The position numbers and the translations under genes are program-made. A stretch of 64,000 bases of DNA from Punctularia strigosozonata HHB-11173 SS5 (lineage: Eukaryota; Basidiomycota; Agaricomycetes; Corticiales; Punctulariaceae): contig NW_006767434.1 in the NCBI RefSeq assembly GCF_000264995.1, positions 1,948,004 through 2,012,003 on the forward strand. The letters run 5' to 3'. The notes under the pieces are model-generated. The model worked only from the letters and a program-made list of their open reading frames with translations. It searched no databases and had not been told where the DNA came from. Of this stretch, positions 48,635 to 62,855 are shown piece by piece; the stretch's first letter is position 1, and every line of letters starts with the position of its first letter.

Positions 48635-50567
48635 ATGCCTAGCGATTACCAGCCTGCTTTCCCTGTCAGAGTAGGAAACTGGTGGCTACTGGATAAACTC
48701 GGATCGGGATTTTCTGGTAAGATGTGTTACCTTCTTGCACGCTTCCATTTCTCACTCATTCTAGGTTCTATTTTCCGTGCACGGCACGTTCATAAGGACG
48801 AGATCGCTGCAGTCAAGCTCCAGCTCGTGGACGAATCATGTCCGACGAATCGCTACGAAAAAGGCTTCTATCCCTTCTTGCAAGGCGGGAAGGGTATGCC
48901 TACATTATGGGAGGCAGGCCAGGAAGGGCCATGGGACTATGTCAGTCTCTTTTCTATGTGTTGCAAGGCTGCAATCCAATGTCGTTGCGCATAGCTTGTC
49001 ATGGATCTTTTAGGCCCGTCCCTTGACTCACTGTACAGGAAATCCGGGAAACAGACTATGGATCTCCGTACCGTGTGTTGCATAGCAATGCAAGTTGTGA
49101 GTCGTCAGTAGGGACGGCTGGTACCGCTCCTGACGATTACAGATTCAACGGCTTGAAACCATGCATACGCGAGGGATTCTCCATCGAGACATACAGCTGG
49201 GGAATTGTGTAACTGGACTTGGCGATAATGCGCACACCATCTATATGATCGATTTCGGTTTCTCAAAGAAGTACATCGATGAGTGCCGGCGGCACATACC
49301 CGATAGCCGAAAAAAGCGCGACTTCATTGGCAATTACTGGTTCTCTTCTGTTCGCGTTCACTGTAGAGGAAGAGGTTAGTTTCTCCTTGGATAAGGGTGC
49401 TATGCCGATGATAACATTGCCTTAGTACCCTCACGCCGGGACGACCTTGAGGCTGCCGCTCTGATGTTTATTCATCTCTTAACTCCCCGAGGCCTCCCAT
49501 GGACACGGAACGGCGTTCCGCGAACAGATACAGAGCATGAACGGCTTAAAGCCATGAAGCGGAACGCGACGCCCGAGGAACTCTGCAAGAACATACCTGT
49601 CGAGTTCGAGGAATTCTTGCATTACTCCAGGCAACTGCAGTTCGCAGAGCAGCCGGACTATGGGCGATGGCGTGAGGAGTTCCGCCAGCTCGCCTTGGAC
49701 AATGGATTCCCAGATACGGATGACTTCATCTGGCCTCCACCCGAACCTTCACCACCTCCCGAGGCATCGGTACGCTTTCATTCTTTTCCAAGCTTACCTC
49801 CTCCACTGACTTTTGTGTTCCTGTAGACATCCTCAATTCCTGTTCCCGTGCAACAGCAGCCCGTGGACGTGCATGGCCTGCTCGTAGAACTCGCACAACT
49901 GCGGATCGACGACAGGTTGGTTCTCGGCGAGAAGAAGATCGCGCCCAACGTTCAGGAAGCAGTGGATCGAGCGAAGGACGAAATCAAGAAACCGTCTAAA
50001 GACAGCTCGGAGAACATCATCACCAGCGGAGACTCGTCGGATAATGACAAGGTCTTGGATCGGCCCCAGGATCCCATTCGCTTACCCAAAGCGGCGCAGC
50101 TGAGGAAGATCGCTGTCGATATCACGAAGACCGTGGATAACCATGCCATGTCCAAGATCGTTATCGACTACGTTCGGGTGCTGAAAGCCGCTAACAGCTC
50201 TCGCACCCTCACCAAGGACGGATTCGCCGTGCTCGACGCGTTATACAAGCAACTCGCGGACCCTTCGGTATACGTCCTGCCGCACACACCCATGCGTACC
50301 TCGCGGACTCGGCAAGGTAGCCAGAACGACGAAAACAGCGGGCAGTCGAACGGCAGAACGGCGGAGGTACTGCTGCACAGGCAGAAGATGAACAAGCTGG
50401 CGGAGCTGAGGCGGAGCGTGGCTCGGGCTCAGACCAATCGAGAACTCGCGCAACTGATCCAAGAGTTCGGTGCCTTGACGAACCGTGCGAGCGGCAGGAC
50501 GGTGACAAAGGACGGGTTCACTTTCCTAGAAGGAATTGCGGAACGCTTGAAAACATTGGACTCTTGA
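48635..50567 (+). CDS. Divergent casein kinase 1-like protein with duplicated C-terminal module
   Basis: The ATG at 48635 gives VRVGNWWLLDKLGSGFSGSI with the Gly loop, then AAVKLQLVDE with the ATP-binding Lys. Later exons read LVMDLLGPSLDSLYRKSGK, a CK1 hallmark, and RTVCCIAMQV. The catalytic loop is HRDIQLGN where CK1 has HRDIKPDN, so the loop Lys is replaced by Gln; the metal-binding IDFGFSKKYID is kept. SRRDDLEAAALMFIHLL follows, again CK1-like. After the kinase domain comes a tail of about 250 residues with two related modules, near 50095-50265 and 50395-50560, each ending in TLTKDGF or TVTKDGF plus a Leu-rich helix. The family is expanded in basidiomycetes. Whether it is catalytically active is open. 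Confidence 0.85.
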
Positions 50568-50943
50568 CAACGCATATTACTCCATCACATCATCATCATT
50601 ACCCTTGCGTCTTTTTGTGTGCTACATCACATAGTATATATCAAGCATCTGTTACTGCATTCCGACATAGTGTTATGTTAGACTATCGATTCCGGTTTCC
50701 AATCGCACGCCGTCAATCGGTATCAATGCGCTTCCTAATCTCTAGTACGTACTTAGCCACGGACAGCAGTGCTACATAACTTAAGATGTCGATATGTCGC
50801 TGGCAGATGAAGGCGAACAACCTCCGCATTGATCACACGCTGATCGTAAGCCCGGATCCCCGCACAATTAAGCCATGAAGTAATCGACCGACATATCAGT
50901 AGTGATCCCTACTGATCGCGCGTTCGCCCACGCCGTCTGCGAT
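50568..50943. other. Convergent 3' region of the CK1-like gene and CDC123
   Basis: About 375 bp with no frame of interest; it should hold both 3' UTRs. Confidence 0.5.
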
Positions 50944-52232
50944 CTACTGCACCTGTTCGCCTTCGCCGTGCTGAGCCGCCTTCTGAACCTCGTGTTGCCA
51001 TCGCTGGGCAAACTCTTCGATGTCCGCGCCGCTGCTGAGGCTTAAGGCTTCGAACGGGATCATGTTGTGCTGGTGAGCCGGGGCGTTGCGGATGGCAGCT
51101 GGGTGAGAGCGTGAATCAATGACGCGGAGCTGTGGGACGGTCTCTTGGGGGGAGGAATATAGGGCCAGCAGTTCTTCGTAAGTGAAGAGCAACGAGTCCG
51201 TCCGAGGTGCGTAGGGGTTGAAATCAATCACATGTGCTCGTTCCAGATTGCGCGTCAGGAGGATATCAAAGGTGTCTATATGCAGAGGAATCCTAGTCAT
51301 CAGGTACTTGCGCAATCTCAACCCATAGAGCACGTACAGTTCCCGACTTTTTCCCAGTGTTCCTGAACATGCGTTACCCAGTACTGCTTGACTGTCGACA
51401 AAACCTTCTGCTGGGTCGCCACTTCGTTCAAAAAGTCGTAGTAGTTGTTATCCCGTTGGGAAACACCTGGCTTGAGATTAGCGGGTACATCCGACTGATC
51501 ACATTCATTCTCACCCAGGAGGATGTTGTCTCGTATGAAGCAACGTAATTCCCTGCTTCTATCTACTGGATACCACTTCCTCAGCACGAGCTCGATCTCA
51601 TAATCGGAGCCCGTGGTGTCGGGACAGCCCGCGAAAACAGATACAGGATCGAGATCATGAGAGACGAAGTCCGAGGATTTCAATAGCAAGTAGACTTCGG
51701 AAGGGCTTGTGCACTTCAATGGGGAAGACGCGGGCAAGATCCACGATGCATCCTGTGAGAGACAGCTATGTTAAGCACCAGATAAAAAGAATGGCGTTCG
51801 TACCCTAGGCGAGGAGAAGTTGAGTTTGGGAAAGACAGCGCCGAACTGTGCGACGGCCTGGCGTATGCCTGCGTCCAACTCTGGGAACGCATAGCGTGGA
51901 CTCTGATCATCGGAGGTTGCCGAACCGTCATTGCTGCCGCCGGCGCTCGAGTCAGTGTCTGAGAGGGTGCTCTCTGCCGGCCTGAAGTCAGGCTCGCAAT
52001 CGACGGTTTATTGACAGATTGGCGAGGTTACGGACACGTCCTCTGACCCCTCTGGCACGAACACACTGTCCTCGTTGAGATATTGACGGAACTCGCGAGG
52101 CAGTGGGCGAATAATGATCGATCTGATGGTGAGATGGGAAAAGGCGGGGTACCAGGATGAGAACTGGAAAGCGAGGACATGCTCCGCGAGCAGCGACGGG
52201 AATAAAGCTAGCTGTCGCGTAGAAGTGGGCAT
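50944..52232 (-). CDS. CDC123: Translation initiation factor eIF2 assembly protein Cdc123
   Basis: Cdc123 is an ATP-grasp protein that binds eIF2 gamma and helps assemble the eIF2 heterotrimer, so it is needed for translation initiation and cell-cycle entry. The ATG at 52232 begins MPTSTRQLALFPSLLAEHVL, then FSSWYPAFSHLTIRSIIIRP and LPREFRQYLNEDSVFVPEGS. After an acidic Ser-rich loop come FGAVFPKLNFSSPR, DASWILPASSPLKCTSPSEV, LVLRKWYPVDRSRELRCFIR and NNYYDFLNEV. The C-terminal part FDILLTRNLERAHVIDFNPY with TDSLLFTYEELL carries the conserved Asp and Asn of the ATP site. It ends EGEQVQ. About five introns; length near 360 residues is usual. A 54-nt part near 51480 is probably an intron that happens to be open. 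Confidence 0.93.
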
Positions 52233-52765
52233 TGTCAAAGCCTGTTCGGGACCGATGTAAATATTGTCGTCTTATCGAATTTGATGTCGGGTACGAATAT
52301 CGTGTCGGGAGCAGGGCAAGGTTGCTGAAGGAGGCTGTAGGTCGCCGCCGGAGGGGCCAAGCCGGCTGCTTGCCGGTCCGAGAGGTGGCGTGGACATGCA
52401 GTGCTTGTGATCTTCCCAGTGAAAGTCGATCTCGGAAGATGTACTGTGATCTTCACCTGGATTATTCACCCTCACGACTGGCCTTGTGGACAGACATGCG
52501 AATATGGCGGACATGTACACGGAGGATATAACCAGGACTCTCCTCCGACCATCTTCACTGTTCCGCCACGGGTCCCCCCCCCAGACCTCCTTATATGACC
52601 TGAAGTGTGTTTATGTCGGAAGTCACCCTCGCCAAAGATGTCTGGGTCATACGGCTTTGCCAGCGTACGATTGGCTCCTATTAAAAATGTGAATTATTCC
52701 TGACGTGTCAGGACAATCAGTGTCTGCAACTGTTCTCGCTCTATTCGACCATTGTAAGCGCTCAT
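52233..52765. other. Divergent intergenic stretch
   Basis: About 530 bp with the promoters of CDC123 and the membrane-protein gene. Overlapping small frames on both strands show no features. Confidence 0.4.
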
Positions 52766-54685
52766 ATGTCCTCCGTGTTCGGGTACGTGCCTAATGCCGG
52801 AATGGAAGCTATAACACTGGACCGGGAGGTGGCGTATCTGTGCCTTGCCATATTTAAAGTGCTCACATTGTAACCCGATCGCAGGTGGACTTCATATGGG
52901 TACGTGGGATCGCGGGTTTTTTCTGCTCCAGTGCTGACCTGCTTTGCAGAGAAAGCGATGGACCGTATCCAAGACGTTGTTTATCTATGTGAGTGAATGG
53001 GCAAAGGGAGCCTCCCGGAGCAGTTGACCGATACTTCGAAGAATCGCTATATGGGCGCCTTCATATTGATGTCAGTCATGTCGTTCGTCTCTTAAGTTGC
53101 GCTCTCAACTGATATCCCATAGAGCTGAAGCAATCCGTACGTCAAAGCTGTATCTGACTCTGGAACCCGTACTCAGTGCGTTTTTATCCAGTATTCATGG
53201 ACTCGCGAAGGCTACCACATGACGTGAGTCATCGACACTTTCTGCGTTATATATCTACACACGCATTGACAGCAATGATGTGGATCACCAGACGTACGTG
53301 ATATTCATGCATCAAGAGTGTTCATCAACGTTGCCTTGCCTGTGTCTGTATCCTAGATGTACGTCCACGCTAAGCCGCGATGTACATACACTGAGACAGG
53401 TTCACAGGCTTCACCCTCTTAAAGATGCAAGCATGGCTGAGCGCATCTGTTGTATGGTGCGTTCGTTGACCCTGCTCGCCGGAGTCCGCAGCTTATACGC
53501 TTCCTAGGTGTATGCAGGGTGAGCACTTCACGAGTTTTCTGGGGCGTTCGCCAGGGCAGACCTGAAAATCCATCGCAGCGATCCTTATCATGCGCGTCTT
53601 CGCGCTGTACAATAATTCGCGGAGAATATTCTCGCTCATCGCTGCCGGATTCGTGCTGGAGGTTGGCGCCATACTGATACTCAAGCTGAAATATCAAGCA
53701 CATCAAGGTAAGTTCGCACGCTTCACGGGAGAAGGCCATGAGTGCTCGCTAATTGGTAACTATCATCAGTCTCCACTGAACCGGTACCCGGCCTTCACAT
53801 ATGTACCCCCATAAATGTGCCTGAACTCTTCTGGACGTTCTGGGTTCCGATTATCATATTCGAGGTTAGCTCTGGCTTCTCCCGCGTTTCACGATTGCCT
53901 CTGACTACCAACCGTCTAGTTCCTTCTCATGTTGTTCCCTCTTCGTATGAGCTTCGACTACCTGAGACACATGTTGTCCATGCCTCGGGGAAATGACCCT
54001 TGGATCGGAGAAGTATTACTGAATATCCTCATCAGGGATTCATTGCTCTACTTTCTTGTGTAAGCGCTAGCTCTTGCGCAGATGGCATTGAATCGCTCAC
54101 TAATGGACCGCTAGTGTAACGCTTACCTATCTCGCGATAGCCATCATGTGGGCCAGGTTTCCAGTAAGTGCCGCCACAATAGCTCGAAGGTTACAACTGA
54201 ATCCACTATCACTCTAGGCTATATGGATTGAGATCCCTGGTACGTACTCGGAGACGAATTGTGTGGGATGGATCCTGTCAATCTAACTCGCTTATGTAGA
54301 GGGCTTCAGTGGCGCCATGACCTGCATCATGGGATCCAGGCTCACCCTAAACATGCGCGAGGCTTTTTACAAGCCTTTTAGTACCGTTGGGCGACTGACC
54401 ACCTTCAAGACACCGCCCGGGCTGAGTGAATTCAGGGATGCACTGGAAGACGCCGCGGGGCATGCGTATCCTCACAAACAAGGAACACATTCCATGGACG
54501 ATCCCACAGGCGTGATTGGGGATGTAGAGCTAGAGAACCGCTCACAGGATCATCTAGAGGTTCGAATGTCTACCGCGGATGATCACAGCGACTTGGGCTG
54601 GAACCCGATGACTTTCCGGCCGAATGAGAGTCTAGAAAACATACGCAGGATGCGTCAACAGCCATTTCAGCCTCCTACACCCTAG
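52766..54685 (+). CDS. Seven-helix membrane protein of the DUF6533 type
   Basis: A basidiomycete-specific integral membrane family with unknown function. From the ATG at 52766: MSSVFGYVPNAGMEAITLDR and EVAYLCLAIFK, then VDFIW and RKRWTVSKTLFIYVR, which is the DUF6533 start (LDxEVxY, then W-x-x-x-K-x-LF). Later exons give LRVFALYNNSRRIFSLIAAG followed by FVLEVGAILILKLKYQ, then VPELFWTFWVPIIIFE, FLLMLFPLRMSFDYLRHML, DSLLYFLVVTLTYLAIAIMW and a cytoplasmic tail from GAMTCIMGSRLTLNMREAF to QQPFQPPTP. About nine short introns. Some exons between 53000 and 53500 could not be joined with certainty, so the middle of the model is weak. Confidence 0.75.
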
Positions 54686-54781
54686 ATTACTTTGCATCGC
54701 TCTCGCTTGTACAATTTATATTGCTTGTACTGTACCTACTGGAGTATATATGATAGATTCGCGACCTTCTAGGCAGGGTGC

Positions 54782-55012
54782 CTAGAGGCATACAGCTGGT
54801 CTGGCATAAGGGCGCAAGTGAGGACCCTCCTTCAGGATACTGTAAAAACGGTACGTCTCGCGAGGTTTGGCACAGTAATCCGTCCGGAGAGGCGCAGAAA
54901 AAAAGCTGAGCGCGACCGGCCCTGACCGGCAGGCAGGCCAGGCCCCCAGAGCGGTATCGTCCTGGACAAAATGGATGATATAATCCCAAGCATCCTGCGG
55001 GACCTTGGTCAT
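54782..55012 (-). pseudogene. F-box gene remnant
   Basis: The minus-strand frame starts VPQDAWDYIIHFVQDDTALG, which is the first half of an Agaricomycete F-box (VPxELWDxIIDFLxDD). It then loses similarity and stops after 76 residues, where full members have 300-500. No continuing exon is seen upstream or downstream, so it looks like a truncated copy. Confidence 0.45.
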
Positions 55013-55718
55013 ATGTGGAATGGATGCTCTTCTGTGTCGCTGGAAATCGGCGGTTGTGATTATGAGCGCGGCTGACGAACCGAAAGGTGTGGGCGCACCG
55101 GAGCGGAGGTCACGTGCGGCGGTGCCAGTTCTGGGGCGGCGGAGATCGCTTCGCTGGCTCTTCGCCTTCGCATCCGAGGGCGGCGAGGAGGATCAGCCTC
55201 TCGCCTTTCTTTTCGTCCCACCTCACCCTTGTTCTGGAGAATCCATGTCATTAGGTACCTCCGGACACTTTGGACTAGATTACGCTAAGGAACTAGCGGA
55301 CGCATTGAGAGGAGTCGACCGGATGGCGAGCCGTCGCGCTCGCACCCGGCTTACGCCCAAGCCAGTTGGCTTCACCCACACCCTACGGTGACCTCTCAGT
55401 GCGCCTTGAGCGCGCGCGAACTGCAGGACCGCAGCCCGCCCCAGATTTCTTCTTTCCCACCTTCTCGCGATGGACGGCGCGTTCTGGGCCTCGCAGTTAG
55501 GCCTCGTAAGTAAATTGCATCTATCCTCGGGCTCCGTTACGCTCCTTGGCCATGCAGCACTTGCCGTGAACGCGAATGTGGACTACGCTCGTCCTTAACG
55601 TGGAAATCCAACAGAAGTATCTTCCCGATAATATGTATTACCCCTATAATTACTATCATACTGCCCCGATGCGTCCTTTTGTACAACGTATATATACAAT
55701 GTGATATCCAGCCCCTCC
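55013..55718. other. Stretch without a recognised gene
   Basis: About 700 bp up to the stop of ERG9. A plus-strand frame of 128 residues (55005-55391), rich in Arg and Ala, is open but has no family features. Confidence 0.35.
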
Positions 55719-57422
55719 TCAGTTGTCCGGGAAATACTTGAGCACAGCCCAGATGACGCCCAAGCTGATGATGAGAATGAAGCCAACCATGGCAGCGACC
55801 AGGCCGGCAATCTCCATCGTCGACGTTTGCTGTGGTTGGCGAATCTGTTGCGGGTCGAGACCCGCGGCGAGCGCACGCTTCTCGATCGCGAGCTGCTGCT
55901 CCCGCTTCTTGTCGAGCTCAACGATGCGTGTCCGCGCGTCGAAGGGATCGAGCATCTGGTAAACGTCGCCCGAGGTGCCGGATTGCTGCATTCGGACGAA
56001 GGACGGGAATTGCCGTTCACACCACTGCTCGATCTGCATCGTCAAGCAGGTTAACATCGGTCGAGGGATGTGCGGATAAATGGAAACAATCACCTTGCCG
56101 CATGCGACGGATATCCGGAGGAAGTTGGGGTCTGCCGGCGAAGCCTTCGCGTGAATTTTCCGTGCAGAGTCTCGGAAAAGGTAAGCGACATCTCGCGGGT
56201 TCGTCGACGCCATGATGAGCTGTACAGGGGTAAGCACAAGTCGAATAAGGATGAATTGCCGAGACTTGCCTTAGCTGCTGCTGCTTTCCGTATCTTGACA
56301 TTTCGTTGCAGCATCTCCGGGTTCATGAATACAAGTTCGAGTGTGGCCATGGCCATCGTCGCCGGAATTGCGCAGAAGTTGAAGACACTCTGGTTCTTCA
56401 ACACACGAAGATAATCCAGCGCGTCCGTAGCATGCCGCAACGCGTCAACGACCATGCCGCTGACCGCCCAGAGGGCATTACGCTCGTTCTCCGGCTGTGC
56501 CAGTTGCGCCATCTCGGTGAAGCCACCGTAATCCTCGCGCCCCCAGATTTCCTTTGGCCAGAAGTAGCGCTTCTCCTCGATGTCCTCGCGGAAGTCACGG
56601 ATGATGTTGGTCTTCTGCAGGAGGAGGCCCATGCTGTTCGAGATCTCGAGCTGGTATTGTAACCAATTGGCCTCCTTGCCGGAAGCAGAGAACAAGCGCG
56701 AGAGACCCTCGCCCACGAGGCCAGCGACATAGTGGCAGTAGAGATCGTAATCCTCGATGGTGTCGAGGTAGATGCGGCCAGTCGTTGCTGCTTTATGCGC
56801 AAAATCCGCCATGCCGTCTTCCATTTTGTGGCAGATATCGACGATAACTTCGCGATAGCTGAGGAACTAGTAAGTGAGTAGATCGCGGGCTGCGTACAGA
56901 AGGCGCTTACTTGGGATCCAACAAGCCCATTTCTTCTGTCACAACATCGTATTCCACAAGCAGTTGCCGGTCCTTTTCGTCGGGGCCATTGCCGTCAAAA
57001 GTCCATCCTGGGGTTACAGTCTTCTCGTGGAAAGTGCGCAGTAAAGGCTGCTTCTTCTCGTCGGGTATCGTCATGTCATCTTCAATCGTGTCCAAACCTC
57101 GCAAAACAAGGTAGAAAAGTGCAATCTATGATAATCCATATCAGACAGCGTTCTTCCAGCCGTTTCTCCGTTTATTATGATGCTAGCTCACCGTCCTCGC
57201 CAAATCACCGTCGAGCTCCTTGATGACGGCGGAAAAACTTCTGCTCGTCATGTCCAAGAATTCCCAGCATCGCCGCATAGACTTGCGGTCCCAGCCTGAG
57301 GTGGGATGCTCCTGTTGCGCCGTGATGTCTCGTTTCTTTTCGTGGTACAGCTTGTACTGTATGAGCGTCCGGAATTCGACCGGGTGTAGGACGAGCATCG
57401 TGAGCATGTCGAGGGCACCCAT
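55719..57422 (-). CDS. ERG9: Squalene synthase (farnesyl-diphosphate farnesyltransferase)
   Basis: Joins two farnesyl diphosphates to squalene at the ER membrane, the first committed step of sterol synthesis. From the ATG at 57422: MGALDMLTMLVLHPVEFRTL, SMRRCWEFLDMTSRSFSAVI and KELDGDLART. After an intron IALFYLVLRGLDTIEDDMT carries the first Asp-rich motif. Then YREVIVDICHKMEDGMADFA, YCHYVAGLVGEGLSRLF, GLLLQKTNIIRDFREDIEE with the second Asp-rich motif, RYFWPKEIW, and VFNFCAIPATMAMATLELVF. The C-terminal anchor is MEIAGLVAAMVGFILIISLG, ending KYFPDN at 55719. About five introns; around 480-500 residues, normal. All catalytic motifs are intact. Confidence 0.96.
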
Positions 57423-57656
57423 GGCGGCGTCGTGTAGATGGTGGTGAGAAGGAAAGGACGGTGTGTATCACAGAAACCAGCGAATCGGATGTTTTCTATA
57501 TGACGAAACGACTGAAATTAGAGGATCGTACGAGCGCGAGGGATGTGCAGGGGTCGCGCACACGTGATCCTTTTGGGGAGAAGCTCCCTGTGGCTGTGAC
57601 AAAGCGGACCGGTGCGGCAGGGTGCGGCCACCTTCTCGGAGTCAGCAGCCATTACG

Positions 57657-57851
57657 ATGGACGTCCCGCTCACTCCTCCTCCTCGCATAAAGCCCATCTC
57701 GGCGAAGCCTGTGTCGGTTTATGAGGCGCAGCACAACATCGAAGCTTTCGTTTCCGACTTCCAAGCTCGCGGCGCCGCTTCGAACACTGCCAACACCGCG
57801 GTGACTGTCCAATTGGAAAAACTCGCGCGGGCCCTGCAGCAAAAACAGTAG
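57657..57851 (+). CDS. Small protein of 64 residues, unrecognised
   Basis: An uninterrupted frame reads MDVPLTPPPRIKPISAKPVS followed by VYEAQHNIEAFVSDFQARGA and a helix VTVQLEKLARALQQKQ. An in-frame ATG also occurs at 57612. The Pro-rich start followed by a continuous amphipathic helix gives the look of a real small protein, perhaps a subunit of a coiled-coil complex, but I do not recognise the family. It is divergent from ERG9, with 234 bp between the start codons. Confidence 0.5.
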   Translation: MDVPLTPPPRIKPISAKPVSVYEAQHNIEAFVSDFQARGAASNTANTAVTVQLEKLARALQQKQ

Positions 57852-58796
57852 AATGCGAAGAGGCCGAAGTTCGGTGCTCTGTAGATGCATAGAGGTCTAG
57901 GCAGGCAAGCCTTATATCATTCACAAGTTCTATGCGCTGCTGATAATCGAGGGCTTGCAGTATGTTGTATGTTCTCTCCATGGGGTTACAGCATGACAAT
58001 AGAAGCCCGCGCAGACCACCTTTCTTTGCGCACCTCAGTCATTCTGCTTCATTACCCCTTGAGGCCCTCGTGCTGAAAGTGTGGAGCATAAAGTTTCAGT
58101 CGTAAAGAACATGGGTATTCAGCTTCCGTGGCGAACTCCCGCTGTTATCCGACTTCCTCTCAGTAAAACAGAGGCGGCATGCAAATTCCCGAATGGACAG
58201 GGCGCCGGATGAAGGCATGGGATAACATACTTAGCTTTGGATAGACTTGGACCCTCAATTTCCGATATCGGTATACTGCCACTTCTTGTCGACGCAGAGC
58301 TGGATTGGTCGAAGACATAATTGGCCATCGATCCATCCAATGGCGCACGTTCCTGCGTACCTTGGGATGCATTTATCCCCGTCCGGCCAATTATATTCGT
58401 ACCCGTCACAGCTTTGTAGCAACGTGTACGCGGACGTTGTGTTTCTGCTCGACGGTTGCGCCTACCAACGCTACTCATCCGCCAATCAGCGCCTCCTTAC
58501 ACACCTTCAGAGGTTTGTTTCCTTGTAAGTCAAGGCTCCCGGTAATATTTCTCTCGCTCGCGACATACGCTCTCTCCGCTGAGCCGGGCGCGTGCAATCC
58601 CGGACCATGTCCTTGGGCATACTGTCCGAACGGAGCTACCGTTGCCGGCATCCCGCGCGAATACGAGCGTGCCCGAGAGCAACATGCGAATCTCATTCGC
58701 TGGTATGATGTCACCACGTGACGTGCTGACCGGGCCGATAACGATTCATCACTATTGACCCGAGATGGCTCTCTGGTGCGACCCCATCGTCACACC
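57852..58796. other. Stretch without a recognised gene
   Basis: About 950 bp leading to the TAL1 promoter. Minus-strand frames at 58119-58478 and 58475-58717 are open but show no family features. Confidence 0.4.
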
Positions 58797-58804
58797 TTAT
58801 AAAG
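58797..58804 (+). promoter_or_regulatory. TATA box of the transaldolase gene
   Basis: TTATAAAG lies about 50 bp upstream of the ATG at 58853. A TATA box so close suggests a strongly transcribed gene with a short leader. Confidence 0.65.
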
Positions 58805-58852
58805 CCACGGCCGTCCTTAACTTCCTCACTTTCTAAGTATCGAACATCCATC

Positions 58853-60186
58853 ATGACCACCTCACTTGACGCCCTCAAAGCAACTGGCACCGTCGTCGTC
58901 TCAGACTCCGGTGACTTCGAGAGTGAGCTTCCATCCTACTGATCGCATCGCAGATGGATTGACCGTTCGCATTTGCTCCAGGCATTGACGTTTACAAGCC
59001 CCAGGTATGATCTGCGTGCTCCGTGTGTGTCGCGCAGACCCCTTGACCATCGGAATAGGATGCCACCACCAACCCCTCGTTGATCTTGGCCGCAGCGAAC
59101 AAGCCCGGCTACGCCCGACTGATCGACAATGCGGTCAAGGCGGCGAAGGAGAAGGGCGGCTCCCATGAGGAGCAGGCCAACTTCGCGATCGACCGCCTTG
59201 TAAGTACCCGCGCGGTAGCGCTTAGTCGAATCAACTCAATCGTTTCCATACAGCTTGTCGAGTTCGGCAAGGAGATCCTCAACATCATCCCCGGTCGTGT
59301 CTCGACCGAGGTCGACGCCCGCTTGTCCTTCGACAAGGAGGGCACCAAGAAGAAGGCCAAGGAGCTCATCGCTCTCTACGAGTCCCTCGGCATCAAGAAG
59401 GAGCGCATCCTCATCAAGGTTGGTTGCATCCTCCGTGCCTCACATTTTGTGCACGTTTGTTTTCTGTTTCCGCGAGATAACTGATCGGGCTTTGTTTTCA
59501 GATCGCGTCTACCTGGGAGGGTATCCAGGCAGCTCGGGAGCTTGAACGCGACGACGGCATCCATTGCAATCTCACGCTGCTCTTCGGCTTCGCACAGGCT
59601 GTAGCGTGCGCAGAGGCCGGTGTGACCCTCATCTCGCCCTTCGTCGGCCGTGTAAGTGGATCAACTCGTTCGGGGAGGAGAGCATGTGCTGACCTGTCCG
59701 ACAGATCCTTGACTGGTACAAGAAGAACAAGCCAGGCCCCAACTACGAGGGCGAGAACGATCCGGGTGTGCAATCCGTGCAGAAGATCTTCAACTACTAC
59801 AAGCAGCATGGTTACAAGACAATCGTCATGGGTGCCTCTTTCCGTAACGTACGTGTTTCCGACACCAGGCAATGATTCATCCACTAATATCATCGTCACA
59901 GATCGGCGAGATCAAGGCCTTGGCCGGTGTTGACTTCCTCACCATCTCGCCCTCGCTCCTCGAGGAGCTCAAGAACTCGACCGACCCCGTGCCCAAGAAG
60001 CTCGACTCGCAAAACGCGAACCTCGTCCCGCTCCCCAAGGTCACATTCGTCGACAACGAGCCCGACTTCCGATGGGAGCTCCTCCAGGACCAGATGGCGT
60101 TCGACAAGCTTCATGAGGGCATCAAGAAGTTCGCCGAGGACGGCCAGACGCTCAAGGATCTTCTCGTCAAGAAGCTCTCGGCTTGA
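58853..60186 (+). CDS. TAL1: Transaldolase
   Basis: A cytosolic enzyme of the pentose phosphate pathway that moves a dihydroxyacetone unit from sedoheptulose-7-P to glyceraldehyde-3-P. From the ATG at 58853: [20 protein letters not shown], then tiny exons giving IDVYKPQ and [57 protein letters not shown] and RILIK follow. The Lys at the end of that exon is the Schiff-base residue, and the next exon starts [68 protein letters not shown] and [20 protein letters not shown] complete the barrel. It ends [11 protein letters not shown]. Seven or eight short introns; about 320-330 residues. Intact in every expected motif. Confidence 0.97.
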
Positions 60187-60560
60187 ACGCGTTCTCGGTC
60201 GCCTTGTGCCGTGACAGCGGTTTTTCGGGGATGTCGCGTTCTGAATATAGACAAGAAAATGTACTACAGTCAAGATCCTATGGCATCTTTGTATAATGGT
60301 CACACGTGATATGATCGCAATCGTTAAGGACGCCCGGCCGATTGCGCGATCATAGAGTACACTGAGAACGAAAGATTGCACTTCTGACGAGTCACAGACA
60401 GTTATCTCCGGATGGATATATCACGCGAAGGAAGTCATCATTAGTTCGTGACCGTTGTACATTGGGATTCTCCTACAAGAGTCTACTGCGAATCTATACT
60501 GCTACAACTGTCTTTCCAATTCCCGGATTTTTTGTTTCATACAATCCATCGATGAACACC
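60187..60560. other. Convergent 3' region of TAL1 and PDC
   Basis: About 370 bp with no gene; it should hold the 3' UTRs of both. Confidence 0.5.
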
Positions 60561-62777
<2,217 letters not shown>

Positions 62778-62846
62778 GAGTAGTGTTGAGGTGGTGGTCG
62801 AGGGTGTAGAGGAAGTTGTTTGTTGGCGATCGTCCTATCTGCCAGG

Positions 62847-62855
62847 CTTATATTT
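62847..62855 (-). promoter_or_regulatory. TATA-like box of the pyruvate decarboxylase gene
   Basis: On the minus strand AAATATAAG lies about 70 bp upstream of the start codon. Position and sequence fit a core promoter, but no other support is available. Confidence 0.5.
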
